A stretch of DNA of 64,000 bases from Halobacteriovoraceae bacterium (GTDB taxonomy: Bacteria; Bdellovibrionota; Bacteriovoracia; Bacteriovoracales; Bacteriovoracaceae), in contig PASN01000013.1 in NCBI GenBank assembly GCA_002711995.1, positions 186,001-250,000 on the forward strand, given 5' to 3'. Under the pieces are notes generated by a model. That model saw only the letters and a program-made list of their open reading frames with translations. It did no database searches and was not told where the DNA came from. Each line of letters starts with the position of its first letter. Position 1 is the first letter of the stretch. A program made the translations under genes and the position numbers. Positions 34,469 through 42,871 of this stretch are shown here, in pieces.

Positions 34469-35290
34469 TTAAAGTTTCCCAATCGCGCCGACTGTTTCAT
34501 TCACCAAATCTGAGAATTTTTGCATGGCCTGTTGAGCAACGATTTTCACGTCCTCATGTTTTAGCTTTTCTCCGCCTATGCCCGCGGCCATGTTTGTAAC
34601 ACAGCTAATGCCTGCCACTCTAAGACCTAAGTGGTTTGCGGCAATTGCTTCAGGAACGGTGCTCATTCCCACAAGGTCGCCACCGATTGCTTTAAGCATG
34701 CCAATCTCTGCTGGAGTTTCGTAAGTTGGTCCGAGAACCCCCGCGTAAATGCCGCGTTTGATGTCGATATTTATTTTCTTGGCACTCTCTTGAATAAGGT
34801 CTTGCAACTCCACATCGTAGGCCTGAGTCATATCTGGGAATCTTGGGCCAAGTTCCGAAATGTTTGGTCCAACTAACGGGTTCTTGCCAGTCATATTAAT
34901 GTGGTCTTTAATGATTACAAGCTCGCCTGGCCTGTAGCTCTCATTTATGCCACCACTTGCGTTCGTTAATAGCAAGTAATCCGCACCCAGAAATGAAAGG
35001 GTTCTTACTGGAAGAACAACATCCTCAAGGTCATGGCCTTCGTAAACATGAAAGCGTCCTTGGAATACTGCTACGTCCACACCTTGGGTTTGTCCAAGGA
35101 TGAGTTTTCCGTCATGCCCCTCAACACTTGTCTCGTGAAAGTGGGGGATTTCGCTGTAAGGGATTACAGTTTTGTTTTCAATTCTGTCTACATACACACC
35201 CAGTCCTGAGCCTAGAACAATTCCAACCTTTGGTTTGGTATTGTTTATTGCTCTAATGTAGTCACTTGCTTCTTGTAGTTTTTTAAACAT
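34469..35290 (-). CDS. punA: Purine nucleoside phosphorylase
   Basis: A 273-residue trimeric-type phosphorylase that splits purine (deoxy)nucleosides with phosphate into base and (deoxy)ribose-1-phosphate. Motifs are VLGSGLG (phosphate site), GRFHVYEGHDL, LLTNASGGIN, and the base site GPTYETPAE with TNMAAGIGGEKL, whose glutamate and asparagine specify 6-oxopurines. It is 13 bp downstream of the pyrimidine phosphorylase gene. The product fuels purine salvage. Confidence 0.92.
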   Translation of the reverse strand: MFKKLQEASDYIRAINNTKPKVGIVLGSGLGVYVDRIENKTVIPYSEIPHFHETSVEGHDGKLILGQTQGVDVAVFQGRFHVYEGHDLEDVVLPVRTLSFLGADYLLLTNASGGINESYRPGELVIIKDHINMTGKNPLVGPNISELGPRFPDMTQAYDVELQDLIQESAKKINIDIKRGIYAGVLGPTYETPAEIGMLKAIGGDLVGMSTVPEAIAANHLGLRVAGISCVTNMAAGIGGEKLKHEDVKIVAQQAMQKFSDLVNETVGAIGKL

Positions 35291-35303
35291 AACTATCTCT
35301 TTT

Positions 35304-36623
35304 TTATTGTTCTAATTTCTCTATAATGATGGATGGCCTTTCAACTTTGGTTTTGGCCACTTTTAATACGTCTTTGAAGAACCTTTGTTCTATCTGGTCC
35401 ACTTTGTCAGCCTGGTTCTTGTTGTGATGAACAGTAAAGATGGTATCACCCTCTTTGATCTTCTCACCAACTTTTTTGTGAAAATCAAAACCTACGGCAA
35501 AGTCTACTTTGTCAGTTTTTGTTTTTCTTCCACCGCCAAGCTCTGTCAAAAGAAGTCCTATCTCATCAGTCTTCATACTCTTAATGTAGCCGGCCTTTGG
35601 AGCTTTTATCTCTTTGGTAAGTTTGGTTTGTGGAAGCTTCGAAGGATCTTTGATGTAGGAAGTGTCTCCACCTTGCTCTTTTATAATGTCGATAAAGCAG
35701 CGATAGGCGTCTCCACTTTTTAAGGCGCTTTTAGCGGCCTTCATCGCTTTAGAGTAACTTGACTCCACTCCGCCCACATGAATCATATTGGCCGCAAGTG
35801 CCAGAGAAAGATCAGTTAGATCTTTTGGACCTTCGTTCTTTAGGGTTTGAATGCTTTCAACAATCTCCATTGCATTCCCAACCTTGTTTCCTAATGGCTG
35901 GGCCATGTTCGTTATCAGCGCAACCGCTTTTCGATCAAATCTTTTTGCTGTGTCGAGAATAGACTTTGCAAGTCTTCTTGCCTCTGTTTTGTTTTTCATA
36001 AAGGCGCCGGAGCCTAGTTTTATGTCCATTACAATTCCATTGGCGCCCTCTGCAAGCTTTTTACTCATAATGCTTGCCGTGATCAGTGGTATTGAGTCAA
36101 CAGTTGCAGTCACATCCCTTAAAGAGTAGATGATCTTGTCAGCTGGAGCGATTTCTTTTGTCTGACCAATTAAAGCCACGCCTTTTTCGTCCAACAATCT
36201 TTTGAACTCGCTCAACGGCAGATTTGTTTTAAACCCTGGAATGGACTCGACTTTGTCAATTGTTCCACCTGTGTGCCCAAGGCCTCTGCCTGCTATCATT
36301 GGAACTTTCACACCACAAGCTGCAGCTATTGGAGCTAATATAAAAGATGCCTTGTCACCAACGCCACCTGTGGAATGTTTATCAACCACATTTTTGCCAT
36401 CAAAAGAAAGAGTCTTTCCTGAGTAGAGCATAGCGTCTGTTAGCCATGCCGTTTCTTTTTTATTGAGACCTTTGATAAACATGGCCATAAGAAGGGCCGT
36501 CATTTGATACTCATGAATGGACTTGTTCATAAGAGAGTCGATGACCCATTTTAACTCTTCTTTGGAGAGTTCGTGTCCGTTTTTCTTTTTGTCGATTATC
36601 TCGTACATTGAATAATATTGCAT
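35304..36623 (-). CDS. deoA: Thymidine / pyrimidine-nucleoside phosphorylase
   Basis: This 439-residue enzyme cleaves thymidine, deoxyuridine or uridine with phosphate. Motifs are DKHSTGGVGDKASF (phosphate binding), MIAGRGLGHTGGT, LRDVTATVDSIPLI and DIKLGSGAFM. The C-terminal domain begins near APKAGYIKS. Whether it is DeoA (thymidine) or Pdp (broader) cannot be settled by eye. The first ATG at 36623 has GGAA upstream; an internal ATG at 36608 would fit the family start MYEII but lacks a binding site. It is the first gene of the operon deoA-punA-exonuclease. Confidence 0.9.
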   Translation of the reverse strand: MQYYSMYEIIDKKKNGHELSKEELKWVIDSLMNKSIHEYQMTALLMAMFIKGLNKKETAWLTDAMLYSGKTLSFDGKNVVDKHSTGGVGDKASFILAPIAAACGVKVPMIAGRGLGHTGGTIDKVESIPGFKTNLPLSEFKRLLDEKGVALIGQTKEIAPADKIIYSLRDVTATVDSIPLITASIMSKKLAEGANGIVMDIKLGSGAFMKNKTEARRLAKSILDTAKRFDRKAVALITNMAQPLGNKVGNAMEIVESIQTLKNEGPKDLTDLSLALAANMIHVGGVESSYSKAMKAAKSALKSGDAYRCFIDIIKEQGGDTSYIKDPSKLPQTKLTKEIKAPKAGYIKSMKTDEIGLLLTELGGGRKTKTDKVDFAVGFDFHKKVGEKIKEGDTIFTVHHNKNQADKVDQIEQRFFKDVLKVAKTKVERPSIIIEKLEQ

Positions 36624-36658
36624 TTTAATTCCGGTTTTGTTGCATTATTTGAAAGCAA

Positions 36659-36687
36659 AATTTATGATAAATTAAGTATACTTGCAA
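36659..36687 (-). promoter_or_regulatory. Candidate promoter of the deoA-punA-exonuclease operon
   Basis: On the minus strand TTGCAA (36687-36682), 17 bp, TAAATT (36664-36659), 36 bp before the deoA start. It lies in the region shared with the divergent gene at 36723. Confidence 0.4.
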
Positions 36688-36722
36688 TCATAGAAAGTCA
36701 CGCGCCTTGTATCGGAGGATTA

Positions 36723-37157
36723 ATGGGCAATTTTTTCAAAATATTTCTGTCTCTATCATTATTGTTTAGTGTCACTGGCAATGCTCTGGCCCAAAGTGCA
36801 GGGGATGTCGATGAGCTAGTAACTGAATCAAAAAATGATCTCCTTGTTGTTGTTGGCGGTGGACTGGCGGGAGCTATCCTTGGACTTTCAACTTTATCTT
36901 TTGTCGACGAACCAAAAGATCATACAAAAAATATCCTTGTAGGAGCGTCTTTAGGCATTATTGCTGGCGTTGGCTATGTTGCTTTTTCTCAAGCAAATAA
37001 GAGTAGAGACATGCTTTATGGTGAACCTGAGGCAAGTCTTGAAGCTGAGAGCGACTTTGGATCTTACGCTAGGGTAAAGTGGCATCAAGAGAATATTCTT
37101 AAAACAAATAAAACCAATTTAACGCCTCTTGGCATCGGCTACACTCTCAATTATTGA
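36723..37157 (+). CDS. Exported membrane-associated protein of unknown function
   Basis: A 144-residue protein with signal peptide MGNFFKIFLSLSLLFSVTGNALA. Two glycine-rich hydrophobic helices (about 42-60 and 73-93) are separated by FVDEPKDHTKN. The C-terminal part ends in LTPLGIGYTLNY, a beta-strand-like tail with a final aromatic residue. GGAGG fixes the start at 36723; the ORF is open further upstream from 36618. It is divergent from deoA and 78 bp before nupC. No family recognised. Confidence 0.72.
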   Translation: MGNFFKIFLSLSLLFSVTGNALAQSAGDVDELVTESKNDLLVVVGGGLAGAILGLSTLSFVDEPKDHTKNILVGASLGIIAGVGYVAFSQANKSRDMLYGEPEASLEAESDFGSYARVKWHQENILKTNKTNLTPLGIGYTLNY

Positions 37158-37235
37158 AAACTTAATTCTTGCCTTGAAATAGTTCTTCTAAAGTAATATC
37201 TAAGGTTTGATTAATCTTTGTGGAAGGGGAACTGA

Positions 37236-38456
37236 ATGGAAAGGATTATGTCCTTAGTTGGACTGCTAACAATGATTGGTATAGCTTTTGCTTTGAGCAC
37301 ATCTAGAAAGCATATCAAGTGGAAAACAGTTTTGATGGGTGTCGGGCTTCAAGCTGTATTCGGGCTTCTTATCTTAAAAACTCCTCTCGGAAGAAAGTTC
37401 TTTGCACTAATAAAAGAGGGCTTTAACAGCGTTTTGGCCTTTACAAACGAAGGCTCGGCTTTTGTTTTTGGAGGACTTTCTGATCCTTCAAAGTTTGGTT
37501 TCGTTTTTGCTTTCATGGTTCTTCCAACAATTATTTTCATGAGCTCTTTAATGAGCGTTCTTTACCACATAGGCATAATGCAGAAGCTAGTTGAGTGGAC
37601 TGCAAAAATAATGATGAAGTTTATGGGAACTTCTGGAGCTGAGTCTCTAGCGGCCGCGGCAAATATATTTGCAGGTCAAACAGAAGCTCCTCTGGTAATT
37701 AAGCCCTTCGTAGATAAGATGACTAACTCGGAGCTTATGGCGCTAATGACAGGTGGTATGGCCACTGTTGCTGGTGGAGTTCTGGCCGCTTATGTTGGAA
37801 TGGGAATCGACGCTGGTCACTTATTGGCTGCATCGGTAATGTCCGCTCCTGCAGCTCTTGCAATAGCAAAACTAATGATCCCTGAGACTGAAGAGTCTTC
37901 CACGGCAGGTGTTGTTGATATCAATTTACCACAAACGAATGCCAACGTTATAGACGCAGCTGCAAACGGAGCGGGAGAGGGATTAACTTTGGCCCTAAAT
38001 GTTGGCGCAATGTTATTGGCGTTCATAGCCTTAATTGCGATGCTTAATGGGATTCTTGGTTTCGTTGGTGGCTGGTTTGGGATGCCAGAGCTAAGCTTTG
38101 AATTCTTACTTGGATATGCCTTTGCTCCTTTTGCATTTCTTCTTGGAATTCCTTGGGATGAGTGTGTGAGAGTAGGGATCATGCTAGGTAAAAAGACTGT
38201 AGTTAACGAGTTTGTTGCTTACCTTGATCTTCAAACTGCTATTAAGAATGCTGCCGTGAGTCCTAGATCAACTACAATAGCAACTTACGCTTTATGTGGT
38301 TTTGCAAACTTCTCTTCTATTGCTATTCAGCTTGGTGGTATTGGTGGTATCGCCCCAAGAAGAAGACACGATCTTGCACGATTGGGAATTAAGGCCCTGA
38401 TCGGTGGAACTCTTGCTTGTTTCATGACTGCATGCATTGCAGGTCTTTTAGTTTAA
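37236..38456 (+). CDS. nupC: Concentrative nucleoside transporter (NupC/CNT family)
   Basis: A 406-residue inner-membrane cation-nucleoside symporter. Family motifs are GQTEAPLVIKPFV (substrate site), ALMTGGMATVAGG, NEFVAYLDLQ and YALCGFANFSSIAIQLGG. About eight to ten hydrophobic segments are present, with re-entrant regions. AAGGGGAACTG precedes the ATG. Position near deoA and punA makes a nucleoside uptake and phosphorolysis module. For a predator this would recover nucleosides from prey nucleic acid. Confidence 0.93.
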   Translation: MERIMSLVGLLTMIGIAFALSTSRKHIKWKTVLMGVGLQAVFGLLILKTPLGRKFFALIKEGFNSVLAFTNEGSAFVFGGLSDPSKFGFVFAFMVLPTIIFMSSLMSVLYHIGIMQKLVEWTAKIMMKFMGTSGAESLAAAANIFAGQTEAPLVIKPFVDKMTNSELMALMTGGMATVAGGVLAAYVGMGIDAGHLLAASVMSAPAALAIAKLMIPETEESSTAGVVDINLPQTNANVIDAAANGAGEGLTLALNVGAMLLAFIALIAMLNGILGFVGGWFGMPELSFEFLLGYAFAPFAFLLGIPWDECVRVGIMLGKKTVVNEFVAYLDLQTAIKNAAVSPRSTTIATYALCGFANFSSIAIQLGGIGGIAPRRRHDLARLGIKALIGGTLACFMTACIAGLLV

Positions 38457-38493
38457 ACAAACTTAATAAAATCAAAGCTTTTGCCAACCCGCA

Positions 38494-38511
38494 GCGGGCC
38501 ATTCGGCCCGC
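38494..38511 (+). terminator. GC-rich hairpin after nupC
   Basis: GCGGGCC and GGCCCGC form a perfect 7-bp stem with an ATTC tetraloop. Only scattered T follows (AAATGTCTTTCT), so termination may be partial. Confidence 0.55.
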
Positions 38512-38541
38512 AAATGTCTTTCTATTGAACCAGTAAAGGTG

Positions 38542-38565
38542 TAAACTTGAAGGGATTTAAGTTTA
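38542..38565 (+). promoter_or_regulatory. Leader stem before the RNase E/G gene
   Basis: TAAACTT and AAGTTTA can form a 7-bp stem with a 10-nt loop, 18 bp before the start codon. E. coli rne mRNA is autoregulated through 5' leader stems, so this may be similar; the stem is AT-rich and the evidence thin. Confidence 0.3.
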
Positions 38566-38583
38566 AAGTTTAAGGTATTTAAA

Positions 38584-40164
38584 ATGGCAAAAGAATTGGT
38601 AATCAACCAGACTCACAATGAGAGTCGGGTTGCCCTTATTGAGAGCGGGGAAATGCTCGACTTTCTTATTGATAGAAGTTCCACCCTCAAAGACAAGCCT
38701 AGCGTTGGAAACATTTACTTAGGAAGAGTGCTTAGGGTTCTTCCTGGAATGCAATCGGCCTTCGTCGATATCGGATTTGAAAGAGCTGCATTCTTGTATG
38801 TAGATGATGCGTATATTCCTACTCTTGATGAACAAAGGGAAATGGCGAAAAGAATTGAGGAGAAGGAAAGGGAAGAGGCAAGAGCGAGTCTTTCCAAGAC
38901 TATACCTGATGAACTCAGCTCTTTGTCTGAAACTGTGGATATGAAATATCGTCCTGATATTAAAATCCAAGACTTTCTAAAAGAGGGTGACGAAATATTG
39001 GTTCAGATTGCAAAAGAGCCAATCTCAACCAAAGGTCCTAGAGTCACAAGACACATCACCTTGGCCGGAAGACACATAGTGTTTATGCCTTTTATAGAGC
39101 ATGTGGGTGTATCTAGAAGAATTGAGTCAGATGAAGAGCGTGATAGATTAAAAGGGATTCTTGAATCTATAAAACCTGAAGGCAAGGGAATCATCGCCAG
39201 AACAGTTGCTGAAGGACAATCCCACAAAACTCTAAAATCCGATTACTCTTTACTGGTCAAGATTTGGAAGGATGTTCAAAAGAAACTTGAAAAACAGAAA
39301 GCTCCTTACGAGGCCCATAGGGATCTAAATTTTATTCAGAGAGCTTTAAGGGACATTACAGATGAGGATGTTGATTCAATTGTAGTGGATTCAAAATCAG
39401 TCCAAAAACAAGTCGATAAGTTTGTTTCAAAATATCTGCCCAATATGAAAGGCAAGGTGTCTTTCTATGAGCAAGACATTCCGGTTTTTGAACATTACGG
39501 AGTGGATATTGAAATAGAGAGAGCGATCTCGAACAAAGTGTACTTAAAGTCTGGTGGCTCAATAAATATTGATCAAACTGAAGCATTGGTTTCCATTGAT
39601 GTTAACACTGGCAAATATGTGGGAAGAAAGACTCTTGAGGAGACAATTCTTCGCACAAATCTTGAAGCTGTAAAAGAAATTGCCTACCAGCTTAGAGTTA
39701 GGAATTGCGGCGGAATTATCATTATTGACTTCATCGATATGGAGAGAGAAGAGCATAGAGAAATGGTCTTCACCTCTTTGTTGGAGGCCTTGAAAAAAGA
39801 CAGAGCTAAAACAAATGTTCTTCCTATCTCCGGGTTTGGCCTGGTGGAAATGACTAGAAAGAGAACCAGAGACACTCTTACACGAGTCATGTGTGAGCCT
39901 TGTCCTTATTGCGAAGGTACTGGGCAAGTTAAAAGTGTAACTACTGTCTGCTATGAAGTTTTAAGAGAGATAACTAAAACTGTTAAGCGATCCAATGGCG
40001 CGCAGGTTAGTGTTTTCGCCCATCCTGAAGTCAGCGCTCAACTTACAAGTGAAGACTTCGAGATTATTGAGGCCATTGAAGAAAACTTTGGAGCTCAACT
40101 GGTGATTAGAGCGGACAACTCATATCACATTGAACAATATGAAATTTTCGCCCATGAAGATTAG
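38584..40164 (+). CDS. rng: Ribonuclease E/G family endoribonuclease
   Basis: A 526-residue RNase G-size protein. It contains an S1 domain (about 35-125, with IYLGRVLRVLPGMQSAFVDIG), RNase H-like and 5'-sensor parts (GPRVTRHITLAGRHIVFMP), a DNase I-like catalytic segment with VSIDVNTGKYVGRK and IIIIDFIDME carrying the two metal-binding aspartates, and a zinc link CEPCPYCEGTG. It cuts single-stranded AU-rich RNA in mRNA decay and rRNA maturation. There is no long C-terminal degradosome scaffold, so RNase G-type. It overlaps the next gene by 11 bp. Confidence 0.9.
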   Translation: MAKELVINQTHNESRVALIESGEMLDFLIDRSSTLKDKPSVGNIYLGRVLRVLPGMQSAFVDIGFERAAFLYVDDAYIPTLDEQREMAKRIEEKEREEARASLSKTIPDELSSLSETVDMKYRPDIKIQDFLKEGDEILVQIAKEPISTKGPRVTRHITLAGRHIVFMPFIEHVGVSRRIESDEERDRLKGILESIKPEGKGIIARTVAEGQSHKTLKSDYSLLVKIWKDVQKKLEKQKAPYEAHRDLNFIQRALRDITDEDVDSIVVDSKSVQKQVDKFVSKYLPNMKGKVSFYEQDIPVFEHYGVDIEIERAISNKVYLKSGGSINIDQTEALVSIDVNTGKYVGRKTLEETILRTNLEAVKEIAYQLRVRNCGGIIIIDFIDMEREEHREMVFTSLLEALKKDRAKTNVLPISGFGLVEMTRKRTRDTLTRVMCEPCPYCEGTGQVKSVTTVCYEVLREITKTVKRSNGAQVSVFAHPEVSAQLTSEDFEIIEAIEENFGAQLVIRADNSYHIEQYEIFAHED

Positions 40165-40888
40165 TCTTCTTATACTTCTATTTTCTACTTGTTTGTTGTC
40201 TACAGAGATAAACGTTATCTCTGTAGAGTATCCTCCATACATGGACTCTGGAAGGGCCGACAAAGGTATGGCACCAAAATTTATTAAGGCCGCAATGGAT
40301 GGTTCCGGCGTTGATGTTAAAGTTGAATTTTTCCCTGTGAAGAGAGCGTTTAAAAAATTTTTAGAGTCCGAGTCGCTTATTCTTGCCACAATGAGAGTCA
40401 TACCTCCTGGTGAGTATGTGATGCTGCCAATTACCAAGGTAAAGTCAAATATATTCGCGCTGAAGGATAAAAAGGTTCTAAAGATTATTGGCTATGAGAG
40501 GGGACTCTTTAGGATTGAAAACCTGCTTAAAGGAAAGGGATATAGGCCAGTTGAAATGGCAAATTATCCTGCTGGACTAAAAATGCTTCTTTCTGGAAGA
40601 ATAGACGGTATTCAAGCTGTTGAATTAACCATGAAGCACTTTATTTCAAAGGATCTAGATGAAAGAAAGAACCTTATTGTAACTAGGGATAGGCCATCAT
40701 ATGAAGACCATGCTGGACTAATCGCCAAAAAGAAGGATGCTCATCTTTTCGAACCCTTGCTGGCCGGATTCAAAAGACTGCAAAAAACTGGAGAAGATCA
40801 CAGAATCTTGATCCAGGATCTCCAAAAGATCACCAAAGATGATATGGATTTCTACCTTTTGGATGATTATTCATTAATAGAAAATTAA
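40154..40888 (+). CDS. Periplasmic solute-binding-like protein (family 3 type)
   Basis: A 244-residue exported protein. The ATG at 40154, inside the end of the RNase gene, gives signal peptide MKISLLILLFSTCLLST; earlier in-frame starts would only add a poor N-terminus. The mature part begins INVISVEYPPYM, a typical first strand of SBP_bac_3 proteins, and has MLLSGRIDGIQAVE, the usual later segment. No transporter genes are adjacent. In many deltaproteobacteria such orphan domains act as periplasmic sensors or have unknown ligands. Confidence 0.78.
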   Translation: MKISLLILLFSTCLLSTEINVISVEYPPYMDSGRADKGMAPKFIKAAMDGSGVDVKVEFFPVKRAFKKFLESESLILATMRVIPPGEYVMLPITKVKSNIFALKDKKVLKIIGYERGLFRIENLLKGKGYRPVEMANYPAGLKMLLSGRIDGIQAVELTMKHFISKDLDERKNLIVTRDRPSYEDHAGLIAKKKDAHLFEPLLAGFKRLQKTGEDHRILIQDLQKITKDDMDFYLLDDYSLIEN

Positions 40889-40971
40889 ATAAATATAGTA
40901 TTTCCCAATTTTGATAGAAATATATTCAACACAGCTTTCTCTTAGAAGGAAAAGCCTGTAATCTGCAGGTA

Positions 40972-41373
40972 ATGATCAAATTACTTATTGCACTTACGAT
41001 TCTAAACTTCAACCTAATGGCACAGACCATTAAAGAAGAAATTTACTCGTGCACCGACGGCAATGGAGAAGTGGTTGCTAGAGTATTTTTCAACCCCAAT
41101 GTATATTGCCAAGAGGCCCAGAAGCACCCTGCCACACTCGTAAAGGAATCTCGTTATGGAGCAACTGTGTATGAAGGAGAGCTTACCAGTGACGAAAATG
41201 GCGCGATCTTCAAGTTTGAAAGATTGATAGATAATCTTAAATTTATCATGGAGTTAAAACTTCCATTCGAAATGGGAGAAGGGCAGTTGCGATCAATTTA
41301 TGATGAGGATGTTGAGTCTGAAACCAATTTAAATTGTATTATGAAACAAATCCACGTGGAGTGCTCAAACTAA
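40972..41373 (+). CDS. Small exported protein of unknown function
   Basis: A 133-residue protein with signal peptide MIKLLIALTILNFNLMA. The mature part has four cysteines (YSCTDG, VYCQEA, LNCIMK, VECSN), which could form two disulphides. It is convergent with the acyltransferase gene, 2 bp away. No family recognised. Confidence 0.68.
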   Translation: MIKLLIALTILNFNLMAQTIKEEIYSCTDGNGEVVARVFFNPNVYCQEAQKHPATLVKESRYGATVYEGELTSDENGAIFKFERLIDNLKFIMELKLPFEMGEGQLRSIYDEDVESETNLNCIMKQIHVECSN

Positions 41374-41375
41374 GG

Positions 41376-42047
41376 CTACGGACATTTGGTCTCTAAGCGC
41401 TCCTGCATATCTCTTACCACTGCGCGTTTCCATTGAATTCCCTCTACTGGAAAACTTTCCTTATAGTCTCGAATGTCTAGCAGTTCAAAGTTGATTTTTA
41501 TGGTTTTAAATAGCTTTGGAATCTTTTGTCCTGGTATTTGGATATGATGAAGTCCGCCACTGTAGGCAACCAGCATCTTTCCCTCATCCAATTGTTCAAG
41601 AATGTCTGCAACTCCGCTTCTCACAGTCATTGGCCTTCCATTTGCGTCTAGGCCGTTAGCTCTTTTCATTCTGCCCTCTGCCGCAATAATTATAATGGAC
41701 TTATTTTTAATGGTCTGCATGAACTGTCTCCATGTTGCGTCTCTTTTTCGAGAAATAGAAATCATGCCAGGACCTAAAAGCTTCCAGAACTTTCCAACAA
41801 TTGGGCGATTGAGTGTTTTATCCGCTCCAGGCGCCACCATTTTCTTAGAAAGCTTTGTGACAAACCATCTGGGAGTCGTTCCAAGGTAGAGTGGTTCAAA
41901 AAGCGAGGTGTGGTTCAAAAACACAATATAGCGAATATCATCCCAATCATTCTGACCGGAGCTTAGCCAGTTGGTTTCAAAACGGTAGAATATTTTTGCG
42001 AATATTCTTATCCCGTGAAGTAATGTGAAGCTCATTAAATATCTCAT
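41376..42047 (-). CDS. PlsC-like acyltransferase with altered HX4D motif
   Basis: About 223 residues if started at ATG 42047. The ORF is open to 42323, but that would run through the rpsF promoter and encodes an unrelated-looking N-terminus. The motif NHTSLFEP corresponds to NHx4D with glutamate for aspartate. AAEGRMKR corresponds to the EGxR substrate block. SGVADILEQ and AYSGGLHH follow. It would transfer an acyl chain to a glycerol-type lipid. No strong ribosome binding site supports 42047 or the alternative 42035, so the exact start is open. Confidence 0.65.
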   Translation of the reverse strand: MRYLMSFTLLHGIRIFAKIFYRFETNWLSSGQNDWDDIRYIVFLNHTSLFEPLYLGTTPRWFVTKLSKKMVAPGADKTLNRPIVGKFWKLLGPGMISISRKRDATWRQFMQTIKNKSIIIIAAEGRMKRANGLDANGRPMTVRSGVADILEQLDEGKMLVAYSGGLHHIQIPGQKIPKLFKTIKINFELLDIRDYKESFPVEGIQWKRAVVRDMQERLETKCP

Positions 42048-42179
42048 GAAGTTTTGATTGTAATTGAAAGCTTTTAGATAAGAAAGAAAAGAAAACGGGA
42101 GTGGATAATTCAATTTCTTGAAAAAACAGAGGTTTGGGCAGTGTGTAAAGCTTCTTAATCTCTTTCCTTTTAACCGGCC

Positions 42180-42208
42180 TTGCGCTAAATTGTGCAGACA
42201 TTTAAAAC
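42180..42208 (+). promoter_or_regulatory. Candidate promoter of the S6/S18 ribosomal operon
   Basis: TTGCGC (42180-42185), 17 bp, TAAAAC (42203-42208), 58 bp before the start codon. Confidence 0.4.
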
Positions 42209-42217
42209 AATTTACTC

Positions 42218-42240
42218 GCTCAAAGTTACTAGCTTTGGGC
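42218..42240 (+). promoter_or_regulatory. Leader hairpin before the fused S6-S18 gene
   Basis: GCTCAAAG and CTTTGGGC form an 8-bp stem (one G-T pair) with a 7-nt loop, between the promoter and the AGGAGG. Autoregulation by the S6:S18 complex through leader structures is known in other bacteria, but the CCG signature of that motif was not found here. Confidence 0.4.
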
Positions 42241-42266
42241 TTAAATATAACCCCAGGAGGAATTGT

Positions 42267-42866
42267 ATGATTTATGAGACAGCCTACGCGCTTCGTCCAG
42301 AAGCAAATGAAGAGGCCATCCAAAAAGTGGCGTCTATCGTTAAAGAAGTAGTAGAAGAGAACAAAGGTGAAATTCTACTAGAAGACCATTGGGGTGTAAA
42401 AACTTACGCTCAACCGACTTCAAAAGGTCACACTAAAGGTAATTACTTTTACGTAATGTACAAAACTGACACTCAAACTAACAAAGAGATTGAGAGACGT
42501 TTTAACATCAACGAAGAAGTTGAAAAATTTATCTTTGTAAGACTTGGCGAAGATCAAGACCAAGAAAGCATTGTAAAAGCTTACAGCAACCCTAACCACG
42601 GAAGCAAAGACGAAGCTGGTAGAGATGCTGAGAAAGAAAAGAAAATGTTCCAAAAGAGAAAGTCTTGCTACTTTTCAGCTAAGAAAACTCAACCAGATTG
42701 GAAAGATCCTTCTTCTTACGCTTGGCTTGTAAACGAATTTGGAAAAATTTCTCCAGCTCGTGTTACTGGTCTAAGACCTAAGTACCAAAGAATGGCTACT
42801 ACTGCTATTAAGCGTGGTAGATGCATGGGTCTTATTAGCTACATGTCCAACCAGACTGTTAGATAA
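42267..42866 (+). CDS. rpsF: Fused ribosomal proteins S6 and S18
   Basis: One uninterrupted ORF of 199 residues encodes both proteins. Residues 1 to about 100 are S6 (MIYETAYALRP, HWGVKTYAQPTSKGHTKGNYF, IERRFNINEEVEKFIFVRL). A charged linker follows (about 101-126, rich in D, E, K and A). From about 127, MFQKRKSCYFSAKK, ISPARVTGLRPKYQR and TAIKRGRCMGLISYM are a complete S18. No stop, frameshift or strong internal ribosome binding site lies between them; ATG 42645 (M127) could be an internal start. In most bacteria rpsF and rpsR are separate genes. S6 and S18 form a heterodimer on the 30S platform, so a fusion is structurally sensible. AGGAGG is 6 nt before the ATG. Confidence 0.92.
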   Translation: MIYETAYALRPEANEEAIQKVASIVKEVVEENKGEILLEDHWGVKTYAQPTSKGHTKGNYFYVMYKTDTQTNKEIERRFNINEEVEKFIFVRLGEDQDQESIVKAYSNPNHGSKDEAGRDAEKEKKMFQKRKSCYFSAKKTQPDWKDPSSYAWLVNEFGKISPARVTGLRPKYQRMATTAIKRGRCMGLISYMSNQTVR

Positions 42867-42871
42867 TTAAT

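Noticed and set aside
39559-39927. 122-codon minus-strand frame inside the RNase E/G gene
   Set aside because: Opposite to the conserved catalytic domain of RNase E/G; no family features.
42048-42323. Long N-terminal extension of the acyltransferase to 42323
   Set aside because: It would overlap the start and promoter of the S6-S18 gene, and its sequence does not look like part of an acyltransferase.
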